This document shows, in pieces, positions 22,022 through 33,651 of a stretch of 64,000 bases of DNA (position 1 is the stretch's first letter; every line of letters starts with the position of its first letter). Under the pieces are notes generated by a model that saw nothing but the letters and a program-made list of their open reading frames with translations, was not told the DNA's origin and did not search any database. The translations under genes and the position numbers were made by a program. The DNA comes from Acanthosepion esculentum (lineage: Eukaryota > Mollusca > Cephalopoda > Sepiida > Sepiidae), in assembly GCA_964036315.1 (NCBI GenBank), contig OZ038500.1, positions 60,853,446 through 60,917,445 on the forward strand, read 5' to 3'.

Positions 22022-25000
22022 AGAATTTAATAATATCCATAGTAACTTAACCAAATGCTACTCTGTATAAACAAAAGGTTGGGAAAGAAACCACCAACAC
22101 TACTAATAAAAGCGATGACACTTACTGGATTTGAGAAATCCATTTCCCGAAATATTTAATTAATAGATTTTGTAAACTTCATGCGAAATTCGCACTGATT
22201 TCTCGGTCAATGAACGCCGAATGTTTACTTATAAGGAAACAGCTATTATTAACAATATCGTTAGGGATGAGCAGAAGAAATACTATAATATGGTCTCATT
22301 ATGAGGTCCAGTGAGTGACGAAAAGCAGTAACTCCTGTAACACTAGCTGCTCGGTTAATGAATACCAAATATGTTGTCATCATGAGGCTGTTAGGAGTGT
22401 CAGCTTCCTGTATGTTAGTAAATGCTGGGCAATTTCCCCACAAAAAGACCGGCTTCCTTTCAGCGGCACATCAAATTGAAGCAATTATTCGAACCAGTGG
22501 TAACAAAACTAATTACAAGTTCCCATAAATTGACGTTTTGTAATTTAAATAATAATAAAACATTTTTTTTTAATTTACTGAAATAAAGAGCTGAAAAGTG
22601 AAAAAATTTCTGCATCACTATACTTAAGTTTAGGAGTTAACGAAAAAAAGCAGTAACTTGTTTTCCTGGGCCTCAAAGATCATAAACTGTACAAAGACAT
22701 ACTGCTAATCACTGTATAGTCTGGGATGAAATTAACTCAACTAATAAGTTTACCAAGAGGATTAAAATGTTTTGTCCGACAGTGTATTTTCAAATTAGAG
22801 CAATATAGTAAGTAAACGAAAATAATCACAGAGCTTTAGACGTTACAAAAAGAAGGTTTCGTTTTTTTAATTTTAGTTAAATCTTGATAATAACGAGAAT
22901 AAAACTACCAAAGTGTTCTTTTCATGACAGTCAACAAGGAGATCAAAGAATATAAGGAAAAAACCTGATGTCGAAACTCCGCCAAATAGTAAAAGAACTG
23001 CGAATCATTTAATGATGCCTAATTATAAACAGAATCACCAGAAAATGTCTCAGAACGACAAACAATAATTCTGAAGTTAGATTTCAAAATATTTCACAAG
23101 ACTGGATAGTCAAAGATGAAATATCGTTTTAACAAACAGCAAAATGCCACTCAGAAAATGAGACGAAATGATTAATTTCAATTATAAAAGAATTTTTTTT
23201 TCTTTTTTAATTAAGTTTCTTGGTATTTCATCTAAGAATTTAATTATGTTTTAATAAATTCTTTCATTCTTTTAAAGAATTTAACATCTTTTTTTATTTT
23301 ATCTTCAAACTTTGCTTAAATCACTCCTGTTTTTTTTTTTTACAGAATCCTTATTCAGTAACTTGAAAAATGCAATTCCTCTTTGCATTACATGAACTTT
23401 GGAATGACCGAAATTCTAACCTTGACAAAAGGAATACGTAATATACAAATGATCATTGCCAAACATGTGTCATTTTTGGAAATTCGGTAATAATTTGTGC
23501 TCGTTTGATTCTAAAATAGATAAAAATGGGAAGGTCGGCTTTGATTCTTCATCTTAATTGACAGCATCGAAAATCGGAAAAATGAGTAAAATCGCTTTTT
23601 ATATTTAATTCAAGAGAATTCAAAGATTGCAAGAAATCTTAACACGTGAAGAACGGAATCTGTCTATTCAGTAGCGAGTGAATTTCTTTGTAATATTTTA
23701 GAAAGAGAATAAATAAAAACTATCGGTTATTTGAAGATTACATCCTTATAGGTGTCTCATTCATTTATCATAAGGTTTCATCATCTGTATCACATTTATT
23801 CTCAGAAGTCAAAGTATAATTCAATGTAATTCAATTATATATTCGCCATTATTTACACTGAATAGTCGCCACAGATTATACAAATCTTTGATACCCTTTA
23901 ATTAAAATTCCGCAGTTGTTGATGCAAAAAACTTCAATGAACTCTTGAATCTTGTTTTCATTCGCGAATGTTTTTTCTTTCCATCAAAGCGTTTTGCAGA
24001 GATGAAAAAAGTTCATAAACAGTTGGCTCAATACTAGTTAAATATAGTTCCAATGATTTTTTTTTTTGCCGTATACAGCATTAAGCAGTTATGGGCACTT
24101 TTCCTATTACAGAACGCAAGATACGGTTGCAACTGCCGATCATATAAATGTGCATTTAGCATTTCCTTTTTTTTTATTTTAACCCTTCGAGCCCTGCGTT
24201 CTTGAACAATTTTAACCCTCCTGTCTGAGCTCCTGAGTGGAAATTCGCAAATAATTGGTATGTTATGTTTCACGGTAGATATAAAAATAGTTACAAGTGT
24301 TTAGTCACCGTTCAACCGGGGCTGGATATTAAGTCATTTTTCTCTACTACTGTTCAACCGATGGCTGCGCATTACGTCATTTATCTCTACCACCGATAAA
24401 GCGGTGGTCAGGGCTAAGACCTTCAACCGAATAATACACCAAGGAGCCCACCTCATACTCAACAATAATTTTCTTCTCTAGAACTCGGCTTTTGGTGTTG
24501 GATATGTAGAGTTGTTCTTGTCAGGTTACTGTGCCTTTTGCGTTGAACACTGTCGCATCTAAACCATTTTACATCATATGTTATGCTGTTAATGATGGAA
24601 TGGTTATTGAGGAATGATACATTACGCCATTACAATTGGTTCCGCAACCAAAATTAATTTTATAAAAATCCTCACATTTTGTTTCAGATCGAACAGCTGC
24701 AGTGACCTTCAAAGGATCAATTCCCAACCTTATTTCTCAAACAAATATAATTTCCACTAATGGTCAAGTGACAGCAATTTTCTGCACTAATCCAGTACTC
24801 TTCTCCGTATTTTATCTGATTTTACTAATAATGTCCTTTAGATCAGTGATTATCAATGTGGGCCCTTAGACCCACATGTGAGCCTGAGAAATTTTAAAAT
24901 TGTGCCTGGAGTTAACCCAAGGAAAATTTATTGCATATGGAAAAGAGAGAAGACTTAAGTCTGAAGCTGAACCAAGGTTTGGATGTTCAACTTGACGAAC

Positions 25001-25240
25001 TGACAGATAGACACCATGAGCGGTGTAGTCATTCGTCAGGATTTATATTTTCTACTACATTTGTTTGTCTAAATAAAATATATTTCCTGTCAGATAAAAT
25101 TTCTATCTGTTCTTATATGTGCCTGGCATTTTGTACACCAAATATGGACCACATATGTCTAATTTCCCCATTTTTTGAAATATTCTACAGATTCCTTCCA
25201 AGTATTCTATAACAGTCAGTTACTAGTGTTACATTCGTCT
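22022..25240. other. Unassigned AT-rich stretch, 3.2 kb
   Basis: The longest stretch in which I recognise nothing. Open frames here (for example 24034-24273 minus and 24931-25212 plus) are short and lack family features. No RNA gene, array or long inverted repeat was seen. It could hold intron or old unrecognisable repeats. Confidence 0.45.
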
Positions 25241-25249
25241 TGTAGAATT

Positions 25250-25640
25250 ATTATTATTTTATTTACGTTCTATTTAATACAATCACTTCCCAGGTCATTA
25301 CACAAAATATGTTCATTCTCTTTGACCAAATTCTGATGTGAAATGATGCTTACCATGCACGGTGTCTATCTTACCTTTATATTGATAATACACACATGAG
25401 TAGATGAGTAGTCCTACCTCGTGCAATGTTTTGAATTTTTTAAAAACAGGGGCTAGTAATGATAGTGCTAGTTTTAGTGTGCTCACCAAGTACATTTTTG
25501 ATTGTACCAAAGACTCCAATCATCATAGGTATAAAAGTAATTTTATGATGCCACTCTTTTCCAATGTCAATATTTTTAATTTTTTATTTAGTTTGCTTAT
25601 TTTTAACAGAATTATTTTGCATCTGATTTCACTGACGTAA
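25250..25640 (-). pseudogene. R2/R4-like LINE C-terminal fragment (chain member 3)
   Basis: On the minus strand the frame includes WHHKITFIPMMIGVFGTIKN (25545-25486), comparable with the IPVVVGALGL block at the end of R2/R4-type ORFs, then FKKFKTLHEVGLLIYS. Its 5' side starts just after the (GAA)n array of the next fragment. Assignment rests mainly on the conserved G-A/V-LG block and its position in the chain. Confidence 0.45.
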
Positions 25641-25649
25641 CTACGTGAA

Positions 25650-25815
25650 GGTTCTTCTTCTTCTTCTTCTTCTTCTTCTTCTTCTTCTTCTTCTTCTTCT
25701 TCTTCTTCTTCTTCTGTTATTTCTTTGATTTCTTCTTCTTCTTCTTCTTCTTCTTCTTCTTCTTCTTCTTCTTCTTCTTCTTCTTCTTCTTCTTCTTCTG
25801 TTATTTCTTTGATTT
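25650..25815. repeat. (TTC)n array with internal duplication
   Basis: Two blocks of TTC are separated by TGTTATTTCTTTGATTT, which occurs again at the right edge. On the minus strand this is the LINE 3' end sequence followed by (GAA)n, twice. The poly-E and poly-S frames over it are artefacts. Confidence 0.9.
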
Positions 25816-26065
25816 TTGGTGTATACTCATTTCTTTCCGGGTCCCGACCAGAGATCAGAATTGCCATGACATCTTCCACTGAGCAATTTTTTAAAAAAAA
25901 TCAAATATATTTTACATAGGTAAAATCCTGTCGTAAGGTGTGAGCTATACTCGTGAGAACATTTTTTGTATTTCTTTAAGGCATGGGCTACCAGTAATCT
26001 CTTCTATGAGTCTATTGGAATCTTTTCCAACTACAACTGGGATTGTTGATGTTCTCATAGGCTAT
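25816..26065 (-). pseudogene. R4/Dong-like LINE 3' fragment (chain member 2)
   Basis: The reverse complement contains ATCCCAGTTGTAGTTGG, CCATGCCTTAAAGAAATAC and GGGACCCGGAAAGAAATGAG. It matches the 3' end of the LINE at 5283-5520, including its UTR. It is 5'-truncated at the (ATT)n array (AAT on the minus strand) and ends in (GAA)n. Confidence 0.75.
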
Positions 26066-26067
26066 AT

Positions 26068-26074
26068 TTATTAC

Positions 26075-26146
<72 letters not shown>

Positions 26147-26152
26147 TTTATT
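26068..26152. repeat. (ATT)n/(ATTT)n array
   Basis: ATT triplets grading into ATTT. On the minus strand this is the AAT tail of LINE chain member 1 and the 5' junction of member 2. Confidence 0.9.
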
Positions 26153-26960
26153 TTCTTTGCTTTCTGTTTGTTGTGGGGCAGACCCTTTTACACAGTTTGA
26201 GATAATTTGAGTCAGGGTGAGAGATACGGAGACAGTACACAGGGTGTTCACAGAGAGTTATACGACAGTCCGGAGAGAGAGATAATGACGGCTTCAGTTA
26301 CAGAGACTTGTATATATACTTTCTACTAACCCGTATTCCTGGACTACTAATCTTCACTTCAAGTCTGTATTCTTACGTTTAATACACTTATTTTTCTATC
26401 TCAATTACTGGCGTTGTTTATTTATTTGTGCAGGATTACATTCCCGGAATCCACAACACTGTTGTATACTCATTTCCTGTGTTCCAACTAGTGACCTAAG
26501 ATCAGAAATAGCATAATGGCTTTTTAACTGAATAATTTTGTAAAACATAAAAATAAAACAACCTTATATTGCACACATATTACATTGATAAAGACCTTCG
26601 TAAGCTATGATCTCTACCTGGCTGTACAATCTTTTCTATTTGTTTAAGGCATGCGCTACCATTCATTGCTTCAATGAGTTTATTAAAAAACCTTTTCCAA
26701 TCAAACCGAGGGCTCCAACCACAAGTGAAATTATTGCTCTCTTTATGTGACACATATCTGAGATTTCCTCATAAAAATTATTGAATTTTGATACACCCAT
26801 GTCGATAAGAAAACTCGTCTTGTTTTGTGGTCTTTTATCTCTATATTTAGCTTTGATTGTTCTGTGTGTATCGTGAAGTTTCATAAGATGTCTGTTACCG
26901 CGTTTTGGTGGTGTTCCTAACAATTTCTTGCAGTTTCCTTCCCGTAAAATCTGCAGATTT
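26153..26960 (-). pseudogene. R4/Dong-like LINE 3' fragment (chain member 1), split by an LTR
   Basis: The minus strand from 26923 contains KTSFLIDMGVSKFN and LVVGALGLIGKGF, the endonuclease/C-terminal block of this LINE. The 3' UTR reaches 26464, is interrupted by the solo LTR (26169-26458), and resumes with AAAGCAAAGAAAATAAATAA into the AAT tail. Stops and diverged codons make it non-functional. It differs from member 2 enough to be a separate, older insertion. Confidence 0.7.
26169..26458 (+). mobile_element. Solo LTR, family 1, copy 2, perfect TSD
   Basis: The unit begins TGTTGTGG and ends CCACAACA (290 bp) and is flanked by CTGTT at 26164-26168 and 26459-26463, an exact 5-bp target duplication. 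Its 3' half matches the LTRs at 1837 and 41051. It lies within the 3' UTR of a LINE fragment, so it is younger than that LINE copy. Confidence 0.85.
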
Positions 26961-27767
26961 TCCAGTGCATATACTAGCCCACGCTATCATACCAAGATTC
27001 ACAGAGTTTTTTGTAAGGCTTTCAATTAACTTTGTCTATTAAGTCATCGTCTTACATAAACTTGGTCTTGAAATAGGGCTTTTCGTCAATGTCTCTGTTG
27101 TTCTTTTGCTAATCTTGTTATTCTAAGAGATATCTCCATCTCACTGTTATATTAAATACGTAGTTTTTAACATGAAAAGATATTGAGCGAAAAGCGATTT
27201 ATATAATACCAGGATTAATGGATGAATCATAGATAGCATTGAATGTCTAAAATATATAAAGATAACTGATTAATTAAATGGTTAATTGGCTTCTGTTTTA
27301 ATTGTTAATTCTTTATCTCGGCTCTGTTGAATTTCAATGCATTGTTTCAGGAGTTCTGTTTCATTGCATCTCACTATTAAAGCTTCCAAAGAATTAGCGT
27401 CATTTTTGACGGCACAGGTACACTAGTGTTATCATTGTTATTCTTATTTCATGCGTTTCAAGAAAGATATAAATCAATAACGCAACCAATTTTCGCTTAT
27501 GCATTGATTAATAGGAAAACAACTATGGAAAATAAACCTCCGAAAACAATAAAAGAATAAATTGCAAACATTTTCAAGATAAGAATATCAACAGCAAAAG
27601 TTAAATTATGACAAGCTTTCTTTTTAAAATAAGATTGTTTACACCCAAAAAAGGTTATTGAACAAGAAAAAAAATAGAACATGATGTTTCCAGAGAGGAA
27701 AGATCCTGAACATTAAGAACATGACAAATGCGTGAAAAGGAAACTACCACCTTTAACTAAATATCAG

Positions 27768-27770
<3 letters not shown>
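26961..27770. other. Unassigned sequence
   Basis: AT-rich, with no recognised gene or repeat. Confidence 0.4.
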
Positions 27771-27772
<2 letters not shown>

Positions 27773-27853
<81 letters not shown>

Positions 27854-27869
27854 TATGTGTGTGTGTGTA
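27773..27869. repeat. (TA)n(TG)n compound microsatellite
   Basis: TA dinucleotides, one TATG break, then a short TG run. Confidence 0.95.
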
Positions 27870-28190
27870 TCTTCTTTTCAGAGATTCCTGAAAATGATTA
27901 GATAAATGGTTAGTTATTTACATACGATTTTATTAGATGTACTTAATAGATATGTTAGAATTTGGGACCTTCAGAGAAACTCTATCAACACGTCAACAGA
28001 GAGCCGGTCGAGTATACTTTTGATGTAGTATTGTTGACGATAAAATCTCACCTCGTTTCAAATATGGCGTCAAATTTGCTGTGAATAAGTAAATGGTTAA
28101 GTAATAACAAAAACCAGGTTTTGAGATATATCGTATATTAAACAGTAAATACACCAGAAGTGTATTAGCGCTCAGTCTATTTAATGCCCA

Positions 28191-29088
28191 CTGTTAATAT
28201 TTAACAGCCCCTCACAAGGGTGTATGTGGCACAAGGCCGGTTTATTGTGGGTACTCCGATCCCGTAGGATCGGCCAAAAAATACCCTGTGAACCCGTAAT
28301 AACGGGTTCAGGGACTGTCTACCTCCCCGGACGAAACTTTGCCCTGGGGCAAAGCATCGTCCGAGTTCCTCTCCGCCGAGGCAGAGAGTTTGACAGTAAT
28401 GAACAGTCTAGCACTGTTAATATTTAACAGCCACCCCCACGAGGGTGTATGTGGCACAAGGCCGGTTTATTGTGGGTATTCCGAGCCCGTAGGCTCGGCC
28501 AAAAATATACCCTTTAGAACTCGTATAAACGGGTTCAGGGACTGTCTACCTCCCCGGACGAAACTCTGCCCTCCGGCAAAGCCTCGTCCGAGTTCCTCTC
28601 CGCCGGCAGAGAGTTTGACAGATGAACAGTCTAGCACTGTTAATATTTAACAGCCCCCCACGAGGGTGTATGTGGCACAAGGCCGGTTTATTGTGGGTAT
28701 TGCGAGCCCGTAGGCTCGGCCAAAAATATACCCTTTAGAAGTCGTATAAACGGGTTCAGGGACTGTCTACCTCCCCGGACGAAACTTTGCCCTGCGGCAA
28801 AGCTTCGTCCGAGTTCCTCTCCGCCGAGGCGTAGAGTTTGACAGATGAACAGTCTAGCACTGTTAATATTTAACAGCCCCCTACGAGGGTGTATGTGGCA
28901 CAAGGCCGGTTTATTGTGGGTATTCCGAGCCCGTAGGCTCGGCCAAAAATATACCCTGTGAACCCGTAATTACAGGTTCAGGGACTGCCTACCTCCCCGG
29001 ACGAAACTTTGCCCTGCGGCAAAGCCTCGTCCGAGTTCCTCTCCGCCGAGGCGAAGAGTTTGACAGCAATGAACAGTCTAGCACTGTT
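28191..29088 (+). repeat. 223-bp hairpin satellite, four units
   Basis: Unit starts are 28191, 28414, 28637 and 28860, giving periods of 223, 223 and 223; the last unit ends near 29083 (224). Each unit opens with the near-palindrome TGTTAATATTTAACA and holds four stem-loops equivalent to those in the solo LTR at 10194-10727. In unit 1 the first stem reads CCGATCCCGTAGGATCGG, where the others have CCGAGCCCGTAGGCTCGG or similar, a paired change. Open frames of up to 103 codons in these units run through the hairpins and are not called as genes. Confidence 0.9.
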
Positions 29089-29583
29089 CCCCCGAAGTCA
29101 TCTCTCCTATAATCTTATAGCAGGTGGAAGAGTCTAACATAAACTCTTTAGCTGGAGGACCACAACAAAATTAAAGGTAAACAATCGCTGTAAATTTGTG
29201 CGTTTGACAGATTCTTGTTTCAAATCCCAACCCGGAAAGCTGACGTGTACACTCATGCGAGACAATATTCATTAAAGTGTTGAAGAACTGACTGTTGATT
29301 ACAATGGCACCAACGTAAAGGAAATGTAATCCAGCCTCCTCAAATATTAAAAAAATAGAAAAAAAATGACCCCTCTCTAACATTGATGTATATTGTAGTG
29401 CAAAAGCAATATTCAAGAAAGATCTCTAGGAAGCAATTTATCTTAATGTCGTAACAGTAGACAAGATAGCAAATATCAATGAAATAATGACTGATGAATT
29501 TTATTGAACTGTCATTATATAAAATAACATTTTACTCAGGTATAGGAGATATTACGTTATACAAATACAGAAACGTGCAATAG
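29089..29583. other. Unassigned sequence
   Basis: No recognised gene. The 81-codon minus-strand frame at 29171-29416 has no family features. Confidence 0.4.
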
Positions 29584-29873
29584 GAGGCGCGGTGGAGTAA
29601 TGGATAGCGGCTCGGATTGAGGAATCGGAGAGCCGAGTTCGAACTCCAATTCGAATCTATTACATTCATTTGCGTGCTAATACTCTTAGGAAAGGTAGGA
29701 ATTCTCTTCCCCCCCCCCAAGCTATGGGTAAATAGCAGGTCAGACCGGGTTCTTTAGACTTGGCTACCGCAGAAAGAAATGGCAACCGACTACGGTAAAA
29801 AAATTCTGCCTCGTCAGTTATGTATCGAGAGATACATGACCGCCTAAGCGTGTATCACGCACGGTACATAACT
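29584..29873 (+). mobile_element. tRNA-headed SINE, most complete copy
   Basis: The head has an A-box-like GTGGAGTAATGG (about 29592) and a B-box-like GAGTTCGAACTCC (29635-29647). The body includes GCTATGGGTAAATAGCAGG and AGAAAGAAATGGCAACCGAC, and the end CGTGTATCACGCACGG. Body or head segments recur at 1635, 45513, 48190 and 62221. The internal pol III boxes suggest it was once transcribed; mobilisation would need a LINE partner, not identified here. Confidence 0.75.
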
Positions 29874-29959
29874 GAACGTGAAATAGGTTTTGGCATCTTT
29901 AAACTATGTTAAATTTCGGACATTTTACTTTTTGGCGCGACGATCTACGCGCATCTTCC

Positions 29960-30400
29960 ATTTTCTTTCAGAGCTTCTGCTATAAAATGTAATTCTACCA
30001 TTCGTCCATTATTTGAATATTATTGCCACATACGGCCCGCTGCTCCTGCTATATATTTAGGGATTCTTGATAAAATCCAACGAAAAATCAGCAATATTAT
30101 TGTCCCTGACCTGGTGTCTCGGTTTCAGTCTCTTTCCCGCCACCGCAATGTAGCATCACTGTTTCCTTTCTATAAATACTTTCTTGGAAATTATTCTGAA
30201 GAGCTGCTCGCTATGGTACTTAGACTTTATGTATTTAAGCACCGTACGAGATTCGCAACAAGGTCTCACCAATTTATTGTTGAATTGGATAGATGTAACC
30301 GGAAGTTCTGTGCTAACAGTTTATTTTTTAGCATTTCTCGCTTCTGAACTCTCTTCCGGCTATATACTTTCCAGTCCTGGGTATGACAATAAACTGCATC
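29960..30400 (+). pseudogene. LINE ORF2 C-terminal region (Jockey/CR1-like group)
   Basis: Plus-strand reading includes LDKIQRKISNIIVPDLVSRF, then SLSRHRNVASLFPFYKYF, RTRFATRSHQFIVELDRC and FSISRFWNSLPA. These correspond in order to the conserved region downstream of the reverse transcriptase palm in Jockey/CR1-type LINEs (the NSLP motif is typical). Two overlapping frames are used, so at least one frameshift is present. No palm motif or endonuclease is present. It runs directly into the inverted dispersed repeat at 30375. Confidence 0.65.
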
Positions 30401-30620
30401 CGGCAACAAGGCATCTGATCGGGATATTGGAGATTTTGAGGAACGTAGAATCACCTCTTAATTGATGTTGTTCCCAGGTCCAACTGTTAGGCTTCCAGCT
30501 ATGGGCAAATATTGAACCCACAAACAAAAAGAATACACAATAAAAGCATAAAAATACCAGAAATAAATATTTATATAAAAAATTACCAACAACACATATT
30601 TGTAGTAAAATGACCAACGA
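30375..30620 (-). repeat. Dispersed repeat family, inverted copy
   Basis: Reverse complement of the unit at 21245-21485 (CCGGATGCAGTTTATTGTC and GACCTGGGAACAACATC on the minus strand). Confidence 0.6.
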
Positions 30621-31495
30621 TACATATTTATAGTAGAATTAACAACAATACAATTTATCTCTAGTTGAAGGTATATAATTGCTTTCAAAACATTTACATT
30701 TCTGCATTTAATAACCCATAAAGATTAATATGCCACTAAATAAATTCAACTAACCAATTATGCTTTCCAGCTAACTTTCATCTTGAAAGATTTAAATACA
30801 ATGTAAATCGTTATCTACTGCCTTCCTGATTACTATTCTATCGTTTCCTCTCTTTAATAATATTTATCTTTCTTATTCGTTCACACTAAGTAACTCAGTA
30901 GTTCTCTAACGGTCCGGCGCGCTTCATAGGAGTGTGGAAGAGGATAGCAGGTGAGGCGAAATTATTGAAAGACAATCAAAGATTTAGAAACAGTTTCAAA
31001 AAATACATATGCCAAAAATAAATAGGATTTCAAAGTTTTAAACATTATTGAGGATTACTTGTAATTGCATGCAGGAGTCCCAGTATAAATGGTTATAAAT
31101 GGTCGATTTTATCCTTATGCTATTTGTGCATTATATCAAGCATTAAGTATATCATAACCCGGGTCCGCAACTTGGAAAAGAGAGTTATCAATAATAAGGT
31201 TTTGACTACGAATCTGCGGTTATCTCTCGTTAACTCTCAGTCTGATCCTTCATTTTTAAATGTGCTTTTTCGCACATAAATTTTGGTTAGGTGTGATCAA
31301 ATTTTCATTCCGAATATGTGGCCCAAAGAAAAAGTCTGCGTTTTCGCGGATTTACTGACTTTTTGGGGGTGAATAATTAAACAAAAACGTATGGAATCCC
31401 AAACAGAACCGATGTTTAATCCATAGAAACAGCGGTGCTAAAAATCTAGACGTCGTAATCATTATCATCATCATTCCTACTGCGTTCAGGGTGGC
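30621..31495. other. Unassigned sequence
   Basis: No recognised gene or repeat structure. Confidence 0.4.
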
Positions 31496-31499
31496 TGTT

Positions 31500-31965
31500 A
31501 TTGAAGTTTAAATATCTGGGAAGCGTTCTGACAGAGGACTGTAAATGTAACACAGATCCCTAGACGTATTAGGATGGCCTAGGACACATTTCAAAAGCTG
31601 GGTGACGGAGATGTGGTTCTACAGAAGGATGCTAACGATATCATGGGCCGAGCGTGTGAGCAACGATGAGGTCTTAGAGAGGATGCAAACAAGGAGGAGG
31701 CTTCTACTTAACACCAGGAAGAGGCAGCTGAAGTTCCTGGGACACATAATAAGGAAGGAGGGTCCTGGAGAATCTGATATTCTCGGGACGAATAGAGGGA
31801 AAGAAAGACAAAAGAAAAAAATGCATGTCATACCTATCGGCCTCAAGCAAGTGGATGACAGAAAGTGGTCTGGGGGATGTGGCAGAGGGAATGAACTTAT
31901 AGAGAGCTGCAAGTGATAGAGGGAAGTGGAGAGTCTACATCCTGAAAGGACACGGAACATAGAAA
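31500..31965 (+). pseudogene. LINE ORF2 tail with FLGHIIRKEG motif
   Basis: A short upstream piece reads FKYLGSVLTEDCKC (31505-31548). After a gap, a 104-codon frame (31602-31916) carries MWFYRRMLTISWAERVSNDE and RKRQLKFLGHIIRKEG. This block is conserved at the C-terminus of many RTE/CR1-like ORF2 proteins, after the reverse transcriptase. The gap between the pieces and the lysine-rich degenerate end show decay. The same family is present at 41680-43215. Confidence 0.75.
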
Positions 31966-32466
31966 GAAAAGTATATTTTCAGAATTGGTAATTTCTTAGA
32001 AAAATCAATCCATCAAGGCAGTCATGACCACACAGTGACTGTAAACTTCGCGATGGTTTTATTTATTTACTTCTTAATCATGTTCTCCGATAGAGCTACA
32101 TCCGCTAATGATTTCAGGCTGTTCCTTCTGCTAGAATGATTGCCATCGAGAGTTGAAGAGCCTACTTTACTCTTCAATCTAATCTATGAATAGGGATAGT
32201 TAAACATTCATAGCATTCCAAAGGGTATTTGCGCATAAGTTAATGTTAAAAAACCCGACTGGAACACAAAAAAGGTCTCTCTGATTAATCATTCTGGGCC
32301 GCTGTGCGTAATAACACCAGCAAACGTTAGAACAAGCAAATTATATTGACATTAAATTCGACCATCTGGTATTTACAGATGTGGATCATATAATACATAT
32401 GTCTGACGAACTGTCCCAGTCTGTCCTAATCTATCTATCTTAACCTTTCTTTTTTTTTCTATATAG
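31966..32466. other. Unassigned sequence
   Basis: No recognised gene or repeat. Confidence 0.4.
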
Positions 32467-32520
32467 AGGATGTATCAAAAATACTTTTACAAACTTTGGG
32501 GCAGGTTCCTCACACCAAAA
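32467..32520 (+). repeat. Isolated terminal-repeat fragment
   Basis: GTATCAAAAATACTTTTACAAACTTTGGGGCAGG matches, in two pieces, the left end (33657) and inverted right end of the fold-back element at 33652-34395. It is probably the terminus of another copy whose body is lost. Confidence 0.55.
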
Positions 32521-32585
32521 CAAATACAAAAGTCAATATAGTATGTACATTAAGATGCATGAAAAAACATTTTGCAGTGTGCATA

Positions 32586-32587
32586 TA

Positions 32588-32653
<66 letters not shown>

Positions 32654-32725
32654 AAGAGATGAATCCAAACATACATACACACAAACATACGCACACATAG
32701 ACACACACACACACACACACACACA
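32586..32725. repeat. (TA)n(GA)n and (CA)n microsatellites
   Basis: TA and GA runs to about 32650, diverged ACAT/CACA sequence, then a clean CA run at 32701-32725. Confidence 0.9.
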
Positions 32726-33094
32726 TAAATTCAACCATAATTTTGATTTTAAAAATTCTATACTTATAAAAAAAAAGAAAATAACTCACTCAGAAGGAAA
32801 ATTCTAGAGAGTGCCGCCATCGAACAATACCCAAATATTAATCTACGCCCAGGCCTTTTCCCTATTTCACCTTTTCTAACAAAATTACTGCTCTCACAAA
32901 CAAATGTACACAAAAACATATTAAAATCAAAAGAAAATGGTTGAATCCATCAACACAGATTAATGATAATATTCTCCACGCGTGACATTAACTGACGTCA
33001 TTTTCAGTTAACAATATGAAAATAACGTTTCCTACATTCCAGTTGCTAAGAACACTCTGTTTTTTGTTTTTATTAATTTTCTTTGTTTAATTAA

Positions 33095-33101
<7 letters not shown>

Positions 33102-33149
<48 letters not shown>
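33102..33149. repeat. (TA)n microsatellite
   Basis: About 23 TA dinucleotides. Confidence 0.95.
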
Positions 33150-33150
<1 letters not shown>

Positions 33151-33293
33151 TTAAGTCAATTTATTTTTTCAGGTTTTCAGATAAGACGTTTAGCCATATT
33201 GGCACTATTTGTCGTAAGAATTTCTGCAAATCCCTTTGAGTTATTCAGCTAGAAAACGATCAGAGGTTAAAATCGTTTTGGGTCAGAACCACT

Positions 33294-33500
33294 ATGTCTT
33301 TTAAAGTGAGCATTGACATGAGGAAAAAGATCATTCCGGCCTGCAGTAATGTTACCGATATACATATTCTGGCTTCCATCTTCAAAGTCCATTCAACAAC
33401 CATCAAGGGAATGCTGAATAAGTTTAAAAAGAGGGAACAGCAGAGAGGAAAACTAGGTCAGGATGTCCCTGCCGCAAGATGGATCATAATTTCAACTTAG
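33294..33500 (+). pseudogene. Helix-turn-helix fragment, transposase-like
   Basis: A 68-codon frame includes MRKKIIPACSNVTDIHILAS and FKVHSTTIKGMLNKFKKRE. The pattern of a helix, a turn and a TT(I/V) recognition helix resembles the N-terminal DNA-binding part of Tc1-like transposases. Nothing catalytic follows. Similarity is weak and could be coincidental. Confidence 0.35.
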
Positions 33501-33651
33501 AACTAAATACATTCTTATTGTTCAAATTAGAGTCAAATAGTGTTATTAAATATTGGGGAATTTCACTAAGATATTTTTAATCATTTCTAAGATACAACCG
33601 TTCAAAGCTTATTCTAAAAAATAGACAATTTTGCTGTTACACCCGGTATAT

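Noticed and set aside
22022..25240. Possible exons in the long unassigned stretch
   Set aside because: Short frames with no family features and no convincing splice-site arrangement; calling any of them would be guesswork.
25523..25879. 118-codon frame with long glutamate runs
   Set aside because: It is a translation of the (GAA)n tail of a LINE fragment; the non-repetitive part is LINE UTR.
28191..29088. Four regularly spaced palindromic repeats as a CRISPR array
   Set aside because: Units are 223 bp with no unique spacers, and the surrounding sequence is eukaryotic retroelement DNA.
29584..29660. tRNA-like sequence as a functional tRNA gene
   Set aside because: The boxes are followed by a long shared body and recur at several loci, and I could not fold a cloverleaf. 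It is a SINE head.
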